Positions 50,124 through 58,765 of a stretch of DNA of 64,000 bases are shown piece after piece. Position numbers and translations under genes: made by a program. Under the pieces are notes generated by a model, which made no database searches, had not been told where the DNA came from, and saw nothing but the letters and a program-made list of their open reading frames with translations. Within the stretch, counting starts at the first letter, position 1. Every line of letters begins with the position of its first letter. Source of the DNA: Nocardia brasiliensis ATCC 700358 (GTDB lineage: Bacteria; Actinomycetota; Actinomycetes; Mycobacteriales; Mycobacteriaceae); NCBI RefSeq assembly GCF_000250675.2, contig NC_018681.1, positions 5,146,001 to 5,210,000 of the forward strand, written 5' to 3'.

Positions 50124-52973
50124 GTGGGGAGAAGGCTGGCGCTGATTATCGGCTCCGAATGCGCCGCGCTCCCCCACCTCGGATTCCCCGCCCGTCTCGC
50201 CCCGGAAGTCGCTGCCGCACTTATCGATTACGGTCAGTGGCAACCGGCGATACCCAGCGGTATGACAATCGTGAATCCGACCGTCCGGAATTTACACACC
50301 GCATTGCGAGCGGCATTCGAGTCCGCGGCACAGCAGCGGGCAACGTTGCTGCTGTGGCTTATCGGGCACGGACTCAGCACCAATGGCGACTATTACTTCC
50401 TCGCCCACGACTCCCTCGAATCCGACGCCGACGGCAAGCCGATCCTGGACTCGCAGTACGCCGTGCACCTCGCGCAGACCCTCAAGGAACGGCTCAGCGG
50501 CTCGTCCGGGCTGGACGGCCTGGTGGTCGTGGTGGACACCTGCGAGGCCGCGGCGGTAGCCGACGCGGGGGCACGTAGCTGGCCGACCCTGATCCGGCAG
50601 GCGTCCGGCCGCGTGGACCTCCTGGTCGCCAGCGACGACGGCAACGCCTACAGCGGATGTTTCACCGAGACCATTCTCGCCACCTTTCGCACCGGCGTTC
50701 CCACCAGCGGCGAGAACCTACTGCCCGCGGACCTCCTGACGCCCGTCGCCCAGGCCTGCGCACACCAGCAGCCGCAGCACTTCTCGTTCGCCGCGGGATC
50801 GCCGGCGGCCGTCGCCGATCACGGATTGTGGCTGGTGCCCAATGTGACTCGGGCCCGCGACGCGGTGCGCGACCGCCCGGACGCCGGCACTGTCGACGAA
50901 CTCGTCCGTGGCCTGCAGATCACCAAGACACTGCGGGGGCAGGTGAACACCGTGGCCGAGCACGGCAACGAGCGGTTGCGGATACTGCTCGGACCGGGTG
51001 GCAGCGGCAAGTCGACCGCCGTCGCCCTGCTGGTACGCCCCGACCTGCTCGGCCTCGAAACCGCCATCAGCGCAGCGCATATCGGCGCCGCCGTCTTCCT
51101 GACCGGTACCAGCACACTGCGCGCGATGACCGACGAACTGGCCGTCCAGCTCGAGCGCCGGGTGGCACTGCTCGTCGCCGCGGGTGAGCTCGAACCGGCC
51201 CCCGCCGCGCCCGTTGCCGGCGAATACCGCAAGGTGGCAGCGCGATTGGCGCGCGCACTCCGCACACTGGGCGACACCGGCCGCACCACCACACTTCTCG
51301 TCGACGGCCTCGATCTACCGACCGAGCACGGTCACCGCGACGAACTGTGGACCGCGATCGAAACACTGACCAGTCATGCCGATTTCGCGCACGTCCGGGT
51401 GATCGGCACCACCCGCAGCGACACCGACGCCCCGGCTTTGCCGGTGGCCCTTCGCATGTGGCGTTTCGAACTACCGATGCCGGGGGCGAGCGACATCGGC
51501 GCCTTCCTCTTGCGGCACGCACGCGACGAACAGGGCGCCCCGTGGCCGAGGTCCCGGGTCACGCGCGCGCTCACCGCCGTCGATCCCGGTGTCGTGACCG
51601 ACGCGCCGTGGCCGGACCGCCCGTGGCGCGCGGTGGGCGGCTGGCTGCACGCCCGCTTGATCCTGCAGGTCGACCGATATCTGGTGGACGCCGACTTCAC
51701 CGCGGGCCTCCCCATCGCCGTCCTCGTCCGGCATCGGCTCGGGCATCTGCAGTGGTCGCTGACCGGACCGCACGCGGAGGCGGTCGGGCTGCTGATCACC
51801 GTCGTGGTCGCCGCGGAAACCGGACCGGTACTGCCGATCGACGTAGTCCGGCTCGCGTTGCACGACCTCGGCGCTCGCACCATCGAGGAATCGCAGGTAC
51901 GCGACCTGGCGGTCGGGCTCGGCGCGTTGCTCGCCCGGCGGCGCCCGGGCACCACCGGCGAACATCTCGGTGTGGCGCACACAGCGTTGAAAGACCCACT
52001 GCGCAAAGCGAATCCGCGTAAGGACGTGTCGAGCGTCCGCGCGCACCGGGCGATCATCGCCGCGCTCGGGCAGAGCGGCACCGCCGAAGCAGCCGCGTAT
52101 CGGGAAGTCGCCGCCGTCCGGCACTACCTCGGTGCGGGCGATCCGGTCGGCGCCTTCGGCGCGCTGTACGCGCTGCCCTCCGCGTCGCGCGCGGAACGGA
52201 TCGAGTTGTGGGAGGCGTGGCTGCCCAACTTCACCGCGCGCCTCGGCGCCGACCATCCCGAGACCCGGCGGGTGCGCGACACCCTCTCGGGGTGGCGGAC
52301 CCCACCCGACCGGCCCGCGGGCCGCGGCCGCCCTCGTATCCCCCGCACCTTGATCGGCGCGGTGATCGTCGCCCTCGTGCTCGGCCTGTGGGGCACCTGC
52401 ACGCGAATCATGCCCCCGCCCACCGAGATCGCCGCTACCGACAAAGTAGTACCCACCACCGCGACGCCGGAGGCCCCGGTGGCAGAGCCCGAACAACCTC
52501 CGGACGCCGTACCGACCCGCACCGGACAGCCACGGTCGGCCGCCCCGAGCGCGCCGCCGCCCACCACGACCCCCACCGCCGAACCTCCCGAATCGACAAC
52601 CGTCACAACAAAAGTCGTCCCGATTCCGATTGTCCCGCCCACTACGACACCGAAGCCGCCACCGTGCACCCCGTACAACACGACCGTCTTCTACGACATC
52701 ACTCAGGTCGGGAAAGCGGTCAAGAAGTACATCCCCTTCGCGTACATGGAGTGCGACAACCTGGCTGTGGTACAACTCGATGACGGGATGGACGGCGAGG
52801 CCTTCACCATCCTCGACGGCCAATGCCCACCGCCGCAGGGGAAAACGGACTGCTATCTGCGGGTCGTGTTCCACCCGCCCGATGTCGGACAGTTCGACGC
52901 CACGATAAAGATCAATCAGAAGAACGGGAACCCACGCCTGAAGATCACGCTGCACGGCACCGGGAAGGCATGA
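50124..52973 (+). CDS. Caspase-like protease / STAND-type NTPase / transmembrane / ASH-like protein
   Basis: The product has about 949 residues. Residues 1-240 form a caspase-like (C14/CHAT-type) domain, with the catalytic His in LLLWLIGHGLSTNGDYYFL and Cys in LVVVVDTCEAAA. A P-loop ATPase follows: Walker A LGPGGSGKST (about 292) and Walker B TTLLVDGLDLP (about 395), then a helical region to about 735. One transmembrane segment (TLIGAVIVALVLGLWGTC, about 742-760) leads into a Pro/Thr/Glu-rich linker and a C-terminal beta domain with VVFHPPDVGQFDATIKI and LKITLHGTG, as in ASH/HYDIN-type domains, probably outside the cell. Such protease-NTPase fusions are predicted effectors of prokaryotic immunity or cell death. 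GTG 50124 begins MGRRLALIIGSEC; GTG 50076 is an alternative that overlaps the LeuRS stop. It lies 38 bases after LeuRS, probably on the same transcript. Confidence 0.8.
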   Translation: MGRRLALIIGSECAALPHLGFPARLAPEVAAALIDYGQWQPAIPSGMTIVNPTVRNLHTALRAAFESAAQQRATLLLWLIGHGLSTNGDYYFLAHDSLESDADGKPILDSQYAVHLAQTLKERLSGSSGLDGLVVVVDTCEAAAVADAGARSWPTLIRQASGRVDLLVASDDGNAYSGCFTETILATFRTGVPTSGENLLPADLLTPVAQACAHQQPQHFSFAAGSPAAVADHGLWLVPNVTRARDAVRDRPDAGTVDELVRGLQITKTLRGQVNTVAEHGNERLRILLGPGGSGKSTAVALLVRPDLLGLETAISAAHIGAAVFLTGTSTLRAMTDELAVQLERRVALLVAAGELEPAPAAPVAGEYRKVAARLARALRTLGDTGRTTTLLVDGLDLPTEHGHRDELWTAIETLTSHADFAHVRVIGTTRSDTDAPALPVALRMWRFELPMPGASDIGAFLLRHARDEQGAPWPRSRVTRALTAVDPGVVTDAPWPDRPWRAVGGWLHARLILQVDRYLVDADFTAGLPIAVLVRHRLGHLQWSLTGPHAEAVGLLITVVVAAETGPVLPIDVVRLALHDLGARTIEESQVRDLAVGLGALLARRRPGTTGEHLGVAHTALKDPLRKANPRKDVSSVRAHRAIIAALGQSGTAEAAAYREVAAVRHYLGAGDPVGAFGALYALPSASRAERIELWEAWLPNFTARLGADHPETRRVRDTLSGWRTPPDRPAGRGRPRIPRTLIGAVIVALVLGLWGTCTRIMPPPTEIAATDKVVPTTATPEAPVAEPEQPPDAVPTRTGQPRSAAPSAPPPTTTPTAEPPESTTVTTKVVPIPIVPPTTTPKPPPCTPYNTTVFYDITQVGKAVKKYIPFAYMECDNLAVVQLDDGMDGEAFTILDGQCPPPQGKTDCYLRVVFHPPDVGQFDATIKINQKNGNPRLKITLHGTGKA

Positions 52974-52991
52974 GGCGACCGCACCGCGCGC

Positions 52992-53948
52992 CTATCGCGC
53001 TTCGGCGTGGGTGGTGGCGAACCGGCGTTTGAACTCGGTGGGGGTGACGCCCAGGTGGCGGGCGAAAGCGCGGCGCAGGGTCTCGTCGCTGCCGAGGCCG
53101 CTGCGCCGGGCGGCGGCGGTGATGGTGTGGCCTTCGAGGAGCAGTTGCTGGGCGCGGTCGAGGCGGGTCCGCTCGATCCAGCGGGCCGGGGTCGTGCCGA
53201 GTTCGACATGGAAGAGCCTGGTCAGCTGACGGGTGCTCAGTGCGGTCGCCGCGGCGAGGGTGTCGAGGGAATGGGTGGCGGCGGGGTCGGCCAGGACGGC
53301 GTCGAGCGCGGCCCGCAACGTCGCGGTACGAGGGCGCGGGGTATCCAAGGCCGCGGAGAATTGGGACTGGCCGCCCGGCCGCTGCATGAACACGACCAGC
53401 TCGCGGGCGACCGAACGCGCGATGTCGGGGCCGTGATCGTGTTCTACCAGCGCGAGCGCCATATCGATGCCCGCGCTGACGCCCGCCGAGGTGAAGTAGC
53501 GGCCGTCTCCGATGTGCAGCGCGTCGGGCACGACGTCGATTCGCGGATAGCGGCGCGCGAGGATGGGCGCTTGCCGCCAATGCGTAGTGGCCCGGCGGCC
53601 GTCGAGTAAACCGAGTTCCGCCAGCACGAAGGCACCGGTGCACACCGCGGCGACGCGGCTCGCCATATCAGCGAGAAGGCTTGTGGTGCTCAGTATTTCA
53701 TCATCTATCGCCGCGTAGGCGAGCGCGCCGCTACCGGGCACGATGAGCGTATCGATCGTGTCCACGTCGGCGACCGCGGTGGTGGCCAGAGCGATGTGCG
53801 CGGCGCTGGTGATCAGTCCACCGCGCGCGGAGATCAGCACCGATTCGTACAGATTGTCTACGCCGGCGGTGTGCAGGACCTCGACCGGCCCGGTGACGTC
53901 GAGGAGAGTGACCTGGTCGAAGACGAGGACGCCGACCCGATGCGTCAT
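52992..53948 (-). CDS. GlxA-type transcriptional regulator (DJ-1/PfpI plus AraC HTH)
   Basis: The product has 318 residues. The N-terminal 180 residues are a DJ-1/PfpI (class I glutamine-amidotransferase-like) domain beginning VGVLVFDQVTLLDVTGPVEVL, with Cys in the nucleophile elbow VAAVCTGAFVLAELGLL and the following RRATTHW. The C-terminal 100 residues are an AraC DNA-binding domain (LDTLAAATALSTRQLTRLFHVELG; ITAAARRSGLGSDETLRRAFARHLG). It is divergent from the HD-domain gene, 92 bases away, a pairing seen often with this regulator type, so that gene is a likely target. Confidence 0.9.
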   Translation of the reverse strand: MTHRVGVLVFDQVTLLDVTGPVEVLHTAGVDNLYESVLISARGGLITSAAHIALATTAVADVDTIDTLIVPGSGALAYAAIDDEILSTTSLLADMASRVAAVCTGAFVLAELGLLDGRRATTHWRQAPILARRYPRIDVVPDALHIGDGRYFTSAGVSAGIDMALALVEHDHGPDIARSVARELVVFMQRPGGQSQFSAALDTPRPRTATLRAALDAVLADPAATHSLDTLAAATALSTRQLTRLFHVELGTTPARWIERTRLDRAQQLLLEGHTITAAARRSGLGSDETLRRAFARHLGVTPTEFKRRFATTHAEAR

Positions 53949-54040
53949 GTCCGAATCTGTGGTTCAGCTGTCCCGGATGACATGGCGGCAGTGTAGCGCG
54001 CCGCGGCATCGTGAGGTGACCGCGATACAAGGAGGAAGCA

Positions 54041-54652
54041 ATGAGCGCGATCGAGCTGCCCGACGTCGAGACGGTGACAACGCGCGCCGCACGCGAGGTG
54101 GCGCGACAGTACTGCTCTCCGTCGTTGTTCCATCACTCTGCGCGAGCGTTCATCTGGGCGGCTTTGCTCGCGCAAGCGGAATCGATCACAGTCGACACAG
54201 AACTGCTCTATGTGGCGTCGATGTTCCACGACATCGGCCTGGCGGATGAATTCGACAGCTACGCAGTCGATTTCGAGGATGCGGGCGGGCATGTCGCCGC
54301 CGTGTTCGCCGCCGGCGCGGGCTGGTCCGAGCGGCGCAGGCGACGGCTGCACGAGATCATCGTGCGGCACATGTGGGACCACGTCGAGGTCGACCAGGAT
54401 CCCGAAGGACACCTGCTCGCCCGCTCGACCGGAATCGATATCTCCGGACGGGAAGCCGACCTGATCCCGCTACCGGTCCGCGAGCAGGTCTTGACGCTCT
54501 GGCCCCGGCTGGAACTGGCCGACGAGTTCACCGACTGCTTCGATCGTCAGGCCGCACGCAAGCCCCGCAGCGCCGCCGCCGCGGCCATGCGAAACGGGTT
54601 GGCACGCAAGCTGCGCGCCAACCCGCTGCAGCGCGGGACTACACCCGCTTGA
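54041..54652 (+). CDS. HD-domain metal-dependent hydrolase
   Basis: The product has 203 residues. The metal ligands of an HD domain are visible: HHSARAF (His), MFHDIGLAD (His-Asp), and a later His in EDAGGHVAAVF and IIVRHMWDH. The family includes phosphohydrolases and the cyanamide-hydratase-like group, and the order H...HD...H without other domains fits the latter, small-molecule type. AAGGAGGA precedes ATG 54041. The 3' end overlaps the convergent methyltransferase by 14 bases. Control by the adjacent GlxA-type regulator is likely from position. Confidence 0.8.
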   Translation: MSAIELPDVETVTTRAAREVARQYCSPSLFHHSARAFIWAALLAQAESITVDTELLYVASMFHDIGLADEFDSYAVDFEDAGGHVAAVFAAGAGWSERRRRRLHEIIVRHMWDHVEVDQDPEGHLLARSTGIDISGREADLIPLPVREQVLTLWPRLELADEFTDCFDRQAARKPRSAAAAAMRNGLARKLRANPLQRGTTPA

Positions 54653-55352
54653 CCTCGAGCAGCCAGACCGGCAGCAACATCCCGTCCTCACCCTCGAACT
54701 CCGGGAAGAGTTCTTCGCCGAGCAGATCCCAAAACGCTTGCGGCGGCTTGAGTGCGGAGATCTTGTCCCGCCGCAGCTCGAGAATCTCCCATGCCGGGGC
54801 GCAGAAAACCGCCCGATATTCTTCCTCGCCGAGCGTGTACGGAGCATAGGTGTCGCTGCCCGGCGACTTGGCGAAGCAGAATTGGATCAACCGGCCACCC
54901 GGGCGCAGCACGCGTACCAGTGCGTCCCAATGCGCTTTGCGCTGCTGTTCGTCGAGACAGTGCACGAGCGCGCTGCTCACAACCGTGTCGAACGATCCCT
55001 CGTATCCGCTGAGCACAGTCACGTCCGCGACGTCGAACGTGGCCGTGACGTTGCGCTCGGCCGCCAGGTCGCGGGCCTTGCCGATCACCGTCGGCGAGAT
55101 GTCCACGCCCGTCACCCGATAGCCCAGTTCGGCCAGATAGACGGCGGTATCACCACGGCCGCAGCCGACGTCGAGCACGTCACCCTGCACGTGCCCGGCA
55201 CGCTCGAGCTCGACCAGAATCGGTTGCGGTTTGTCGATCTCCCACGGCAGCTTCTCCATGACGACGCCCGGGCCGAGAACCCCGGTGGAGTAAGCCTCCT
55301 CGAAATCGACCTTTGTCGGATCCATAGCCAGTTTTGCGTTACCTTCGGTCAC
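54639..55352 (-). CDS. Class I SAM-dependent methyltransferase
   Basis: The product has about 237 residues. GDVLDVGCGRGDTAVYLAEL is the SAM motif I, VTGVDIS follows as the acidic end of strand 2, and FDVADVTVL is motif II. WEIDKPQPILVELERAG before the core resembles thiol/halide/thiocyanate methyltransferase-like and other small-molecule methyltransferases. The substrate is unknown. GTG 55352 follows AAGGGG by about 8 bases; GTG 55361 and ATG 55325 are alternatives. It is convergent with the HD gene. The 237-base stretch upstream, to 55590, holds no gene that I can support. Confidence 0.8.
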   Translation of the reverse strand: MTEGNAKLAMDPTKVDFEEAYSTGVLGPGVVMEKLPWEIDKPQPILVELERAGHVQGDVLDVGCGRGDTAVYLAELGYRVTGVDISPTVIGKARDLAAERNVTATFDVADVTVLSGYEGSFDTVVSSALVHCLDEQQRKAHWDALVRVLRPGGRLIQFCFAKSPGSDTYAPYTLGEEEYRAVFCAPAWEILELRRDKISALKPPQAFWDLLGEELFPEFEGEDGMLLPVWLLEVKRV

Positions 55353-55589
55353 GACGACCACCCCTTCACCTAGTTACGAATTCAACACTCGAACCATATC
55401 CAGAACGGAGCGGTGGTGAATGCAGCTGCGGCGGACTCTGTCACCTCTCGAGAATTCCGCACGCGAACTCGCCACTAACCGAAACCCTAAGCAGGCCAAC
55501 ACATCTGCGTTGACCTGCACGTTCGCCCAGGGCCCTTGACAAAGCGCAATTCGGCTGCACCCATTTTCGCCGGATATTTCGATCCAGGG

Positions 55590-56459
55590 TTAACCGCGCA
55601 GCGTGGCGAGCACTTGGCGCGCTTGGTTTTGCGCGCCGAGTGCGTTCGGGTGCACCGGGGCGGCCAGGTCGGTGGGGACGGGACCTTCTATCCATTTCGT
55701 GCCCGGCGCTCGGCACATGTCATGGCCGATACTGCCGGTGTAGGTGTCCACGTACGTCGCACCGTGTTTCGCCGCCTGCTCGGCGAGCACCCGGTTGAGC
55801 AGCTTGGTGCCTTCGCGCAGGAACGGCACGTCACCATCGGAGATCGGCACGATCGGCCAGCAGCCGGGGCCGGTTTCGGGCAACAGCGCCGGATAGCCGA
55901 CCAGCAGCACCTTCGCCTTCGGCGACCGAGTGCGGATACCGTCGAGCACCGCACCGAGGTCGGGACCGATGGCGCGAATCTGTTCGGCCATCCGGTTCGT
56001 GCCGTCCTGTGTGTAGTAGTCCTTGCAGGGCGAACCGTGCGGTATCGACGCGCCACGCACCGCGCAATTGAACATGATCTCGAAGGCGGGCACATCGTTA
56101 CCGCCGAGGCCGAGCGTCACCAGCGTCGTGTCCGGCCGCAACGCGGCGAACTGCGGCGGGTTCCCGGCCGGGAGTTGCGCGCCGGTCATGTCGTCCGTGG
56201 CCGCGCCGGCACAGCTGACATCGGTGAAGGACTTGGGTTTCAGCGCTGCCGCAACGAGATTCGGGTAGTTCCGGCTGGACCTGACGCAGCGCGCGTCGGC
56301 CACCGGCAAGAACGATCCCGCGGTATAGGAATCGCCGAGCGAAACGTAAGACGGGTAGGCGGGCGCAGCCGCGTCCGGGGTGGCCGAAACCGCCGGAGCG
56401 GCAACAGTACCCGCGACGAGGGCGAGCAGAATGAAGAGGAAGGCTGGTTGCTTGAACAT
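55590..56459 (-). CDS. Secreted SGNH/GDSL-family hydrolase
   Basis: The product has 289 residues with a Sec signal (FLFILLALVAGTVAAPAVSA). Block I is YVSLGDSYTAGSF with the catalytic Ser, block III is LGLGGNDV, and block V near the C-terminus is DLAAPVHPNALG with the Asp-His pair. Several Cys suggest disulfides, as in extracellular actinomycete lipases and esterases. ATG 56459 follows GGGAGA. It is divergent from the TetR gene, with a perfect inverted repeat between the two starts, so it is probably the regulated target. Confidence 0.9.
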   Translation of the reverse strand: MFKQPAFLFILLALVAGTVAAPAVSATPDAAAPAYPSYVSLGDSYTAGSFLPVADARCVRSSRNYPNLVAAALKPKSFTDVSCAGAATDDMTGAQLPAGNPPQFAALRPDTTLVTLGLGGNDVPAFEIMFNCAVRGASIPHGSPCKDYYTQDGTNRMAEQIRAIGPDLGAVLDGIRTRSPKAKVLLVGYPALLPETGPGCWPIVPISDGDVPFLREGTKLLNRVLAEQAAKHGATYVDTYTGSIGHDMCRAPGTKWIEGPVPTDLAAPVHPNALGAQNQARQVLATLRG

Positions 56460-56514
56460 CGAATTCTCCCGTGCGATCCGGAGTGAATCGGCCATGGCGT
56501 GCGATCCGCCAGGC

Positions 56515-56540
56515 TGGGACACGTAACCAATGGTGTCCCA
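56515..56540. promoter_or_regulatory. Perfect inverted repeat, likely TetR operator
   Basis: TGGGACAC (56515-56522) and GTGTCCCA (56533-56540) are exact inverted copies separated by 10 bases, in the 97-base gap between the divergent SGNH hydrolase and TetR genes. A TAGAAT at 56549-56554 just downstream could be the TetR gene's -10 element. Size and position fit a TetR dimer-of-dimers site. Confidence 0.7.
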
Positions 56541-56556
56541 TGCCACACTAGAATTG

Positions 56557-57126
56557 ATGATGTCGCTACCGCTAGATTCCCCAGCTCCCCAGTTGACCGA
56601 GTCGGATGCCGTCCTGCGTGCCGCGGTGGAAATGTTCCGGCGCGACGGCTGGATCGACGTCAGAGCACTGGCCGCCGCGGCGGGTATCGGCCGCTCGACG
56701 CTGTATCGGCGCTACGGTGATCGCAACCGGATCATCGGCGAGGCCATCTGGGCGATCGCCACCGCCGGGTTCGAGGACATCCGCCGCGAATGCGGCGGCC
56801 AGGGGGCGGACGGGATCGCCGAAATGATCCGGCGCAGCCTGCATTTCGCCGCCGGTCACCCGGCCATGCGCACCTTCGTCGCACAGCACACCGACACCGC
56901 GCTGCGCGTGCTCACCTCGCGCGACGGGGTGATCCAGCGCCGGTTCGTCGCCACCTTCGCCCAACTCATCCGCGACGACGTCGGCGAATTCGACGATATC
57001 GACCCGCATTCCCTCGCCTACGCCGTCATCCGGATCGGCGAATCCTTCTACTTCCGCGAGCTGATCACCGGCGAACCCGACGATATCGACGCCGCGGCCG
57101 CCGTGATCCGCCGGATGCTGAGATAG
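56557..57126 (+). CDS. TetR-family transcriptional regulator
   Basis: The product has 189 residues. The N-terminal helix-turn-helix is VLRAAVEMFRRDGWIDVRALAAAAGIGRSTLYRRYGDRNRII, with a ligand-binding helical domain afterwards (FAAGHPAMRTFVAQHTDTAL) resembling the QsdR-like group. No ribosome-binding site precedes ATG 56557 or the adjacent ATG 56560, and a possible -10 (TAGAAT) lies 2-5 bases upstream, so the mRNA may be leaderless. It is divergent from the SGNH hydrolase gene across an inverted repeat. Confidence 0.85.
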   Translation: MMSLPLDSPAPQLTESDAVLRAAVEMFRRDGWIDVRALAAAAGIGRSTLYRRYGDRNRIIGEAIWAIATAGFEDIRRECGGQGADGIAEMIRRSLHFAAGHPAMRTFVAQHTDTALRVLTSRDGVIQRRFVATFAQLIRDDVGEFDDIDPHSLAYAVIRIGESFYFRELITGEPDDIDAAAAVIRRMLR

Positions 57127-57139
57127 GCGCGGCCGGTGT

Positions 57140-57748
57140 TCAGCGGACCTGCCCGCGATGGCGCGAAACCTTCTCCCGGTTCCCGCACACCTGCATGCTG
57201 CACCAGCGGCGTTTTCCCCCGCGCGACGTGTCGAGGAAGAGCCAGGCACAGCGGGGACAGGACCGCAGGCGGTCGCGCGGGAGGGTGTAAAAGGCTTCGA
57301 CGGCGAGCAGGGCGAGCAAAGCGGTGACGGCGTCGGGATCCCGCCATCGGGCGAGGGTGAAGTGTGGCCTGGTGCCATCCAATCTCATTGCGCTGATGGA
57401 CAATCCACTCCCCGCGGTCGCCAAGAGCACACCGAACGCCTGAGCGTCGGGGTTCCCGCCCGCGACGATCGACCCGAAGAGCTCAGCCGCGGCCTCCCGC
57501 ACCGCGTGCACCCGCGCGACGAACGGCTCCGCTTCGATCGCGGCGACCGCCGTGGCCGCGCGAGTACCGGCGAGCCCCGTCGCCACCAGCCAGTTTCCGA
57601 TATCGCGAGCAGATCCGAGCAGCTCGTTATCGGGCTCGGGTACCCGGCGATCGAACACCGCGTTCGCGAGGTCGAGGGCGGGATGTCCGCCGATGAAATG
57701 CTCCGGTACCCATTGCGTCACCGCATACTCCACGGGTCGTAACCTCAT
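57140..57748 (-). CDS. CGNR zinc-finger regulator with ABATE domain
   Basis: The product has 202 residues. The N-terminal part (FIGGHPALDLANAVFDRR) is an ABATE-type stress-related domain. The C-terminus holds the CGNR zinc finger: CPRCAWLFLDTSRGGKRRWC followed by SMQVCGNREKVSRHR, with four Cys ligands. Such proteins are thought to be DNA-binding regulators. No ribosome-binding site precedes ATG 57748. It is divergent from the alpha/beta hydrolase gene with a palindrome between them. Confidence 0.85.
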   Translation of the reverse strand: MRLRPVEYAVTQWVPEHFIGGHPALDLANAVFDRRVPEPDNELLGSARDIGNWLVATGLAGTRAATAVAAIEAEPFVARVHAVREAAAELFGSIVAGGNPDAQAFGVLLATAGSGLSISAMRLDGTRPHFTLARWRDPDAVTALLALLAVEAFYTLPRDRLRSCPRCAWLFLDTSRGGKRRWCSMQVCGNREKVSRHRGQVR

Positions 57749-57763
57749 TTTGCATGTTTAGCA

Positions 57764-57780
57764 GTTACTCGATCGGTAAC
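57764..57780. promoter_or_regulatory. Palindrome between CGNR regulator and alpha/beta hydrolase
   Basis: GTTACTCGATCGGTAAC is a near-perfect 17-base dyad: GTTAC arms, a CGATCG core and one mismatched pair. It begins 15 bases upstream of the CGNR start and ends 64 bases before the hydrolase start, a typical operator position for autoregulation and control of the divergent gene. Confidence 0.55.
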
Positions 57781-57843
57781 CCCTATAAGCATAGTATCCG
57801 GTAGGCGGGGCGCTCGTCAGGCCGGAGAAGGGAGTGCTGCGAG

Positions 57844-58734
57844 ATGCAGAACCATCGGCACAAGACCCGGCACGAGACGATCGAGGTCCAAGGTCTGGAC
57901 ATCTTCTACCGGCATGCGGGCGACCCGGAAGATCCGGCGATCCTGCTGCTGCACGGCTACCCGAATTCGTCGCACGCGTATCGCGACATCATCGAGCCGT
58001 TGGCGGACACCGCCTATGTCGTCGCGCCGGACCTGCCCGGCTCCGGGTTCTCCGCCACACCGGATCCCGAGGCCTACGACTACACGTTCGCGCACCTCGC
58101 CGATACGGTCGAGGCGTTCCTCGCCGAGCTGCAGGTGGACCAGTTCTATTTGTACGTCACCGATTTCGGCACACCGGTGGGCTACCATCTCGCCACCCGC
58201 CACCCGGGTCGGATCCTCGGCTTGATCGTGCAGAACGGCAACGCCCACGACGAGGGGCTGGGGCCGGACTGGGACGCCCCGAAGGCATACTTCGCCGACC
58301 CCACCGCTGCGACCAAGGCCGCGCTACCCGAGTGGATGAACCTCGAGACCACCCGGCAGCAGTACATCGGTGCGCAACCCGAGCGCCTGGCGCGGCTCTA
58401 TCCTCCGGAAAGCTGGCAGTTCGACTGGGATCGCCTGTCCCGGCCCGGCATCATGGACATCCAGTTCGAGATCTTCGCCGACTACGGCGCACACATCGCC
58501 CGCTTCCCGGCTCTGCGCGCCTACCACCACGAGCACCAGCCACCGTGCCTGCTGCTGTGGGGCAGACATGATCCGTTCTTCGAGATGGACGAGATCATGG
58601 CCTATCACCGTGACCTGCGATCGCTGGAGATCCACGTCTTCGAAAGCGGGCACCAGCTCCTGGAAACCCATCACGACGAATGCGCGACGCTGGTGACCCG
58701 CTTCACGGGCGAAGTGGCGGCGGGGCGAGTCTAG
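57844..58734 (+). CDS. Alpha/beta hydrolase with Asp nucleophile (haloalkane dehalogenase/epoxide hydrolase type)
   Basis: The product has 296 residues. LLLHGYPNSSHAYRD is the oxyanion-hole HGxP motif, and APDLPGSGFS follows. The nucleophile elbow reads YVTDFGTPVGYHLA, so Asp replaces the Ser of esterases, as in haloalkane dehalogenases and epoxide hydrolases. LLLWGRHDPFF supplies the acid Asp and FESGHQLLETH the His. The substrate is unknown. GGGAG lies about 13 bases before ATG 57844. It is probably controlled by the divergent CGNR regulator. The 31-base gap to the convergent binding-protein gene holds nothing visible. Confidence 0.85.
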   Translation: MQNHRHKTRHETIEVQGLDIFYRHAGDPEDPAILLLHGYPNSSHAYRDIIEPLADTAYVVAPDLPGSGFSATPDPEAYDYTFAHLADTVEAFLAELQVDQFYLYVTDFGTPVGYHLATRHPGRILGLIVQNGNAHDEGLGPDWDAPKAYFADPTAATKAALPEWMNLETTRQQYIGAQPERLARLYPPESWQFDWDRLSRPGIMDIQFEIFADYGAHIARFPALRAYHHEHQPPCLLLWGRHDPFFEMDEIMAYHRDLRSLEIHVFESGHQLLETHHDECATLVTRFTGEVAAGRV

Positions 58735-58765
58735 TTCCCGGCGAGGAGGTTTGGCGGCGCGCGGT

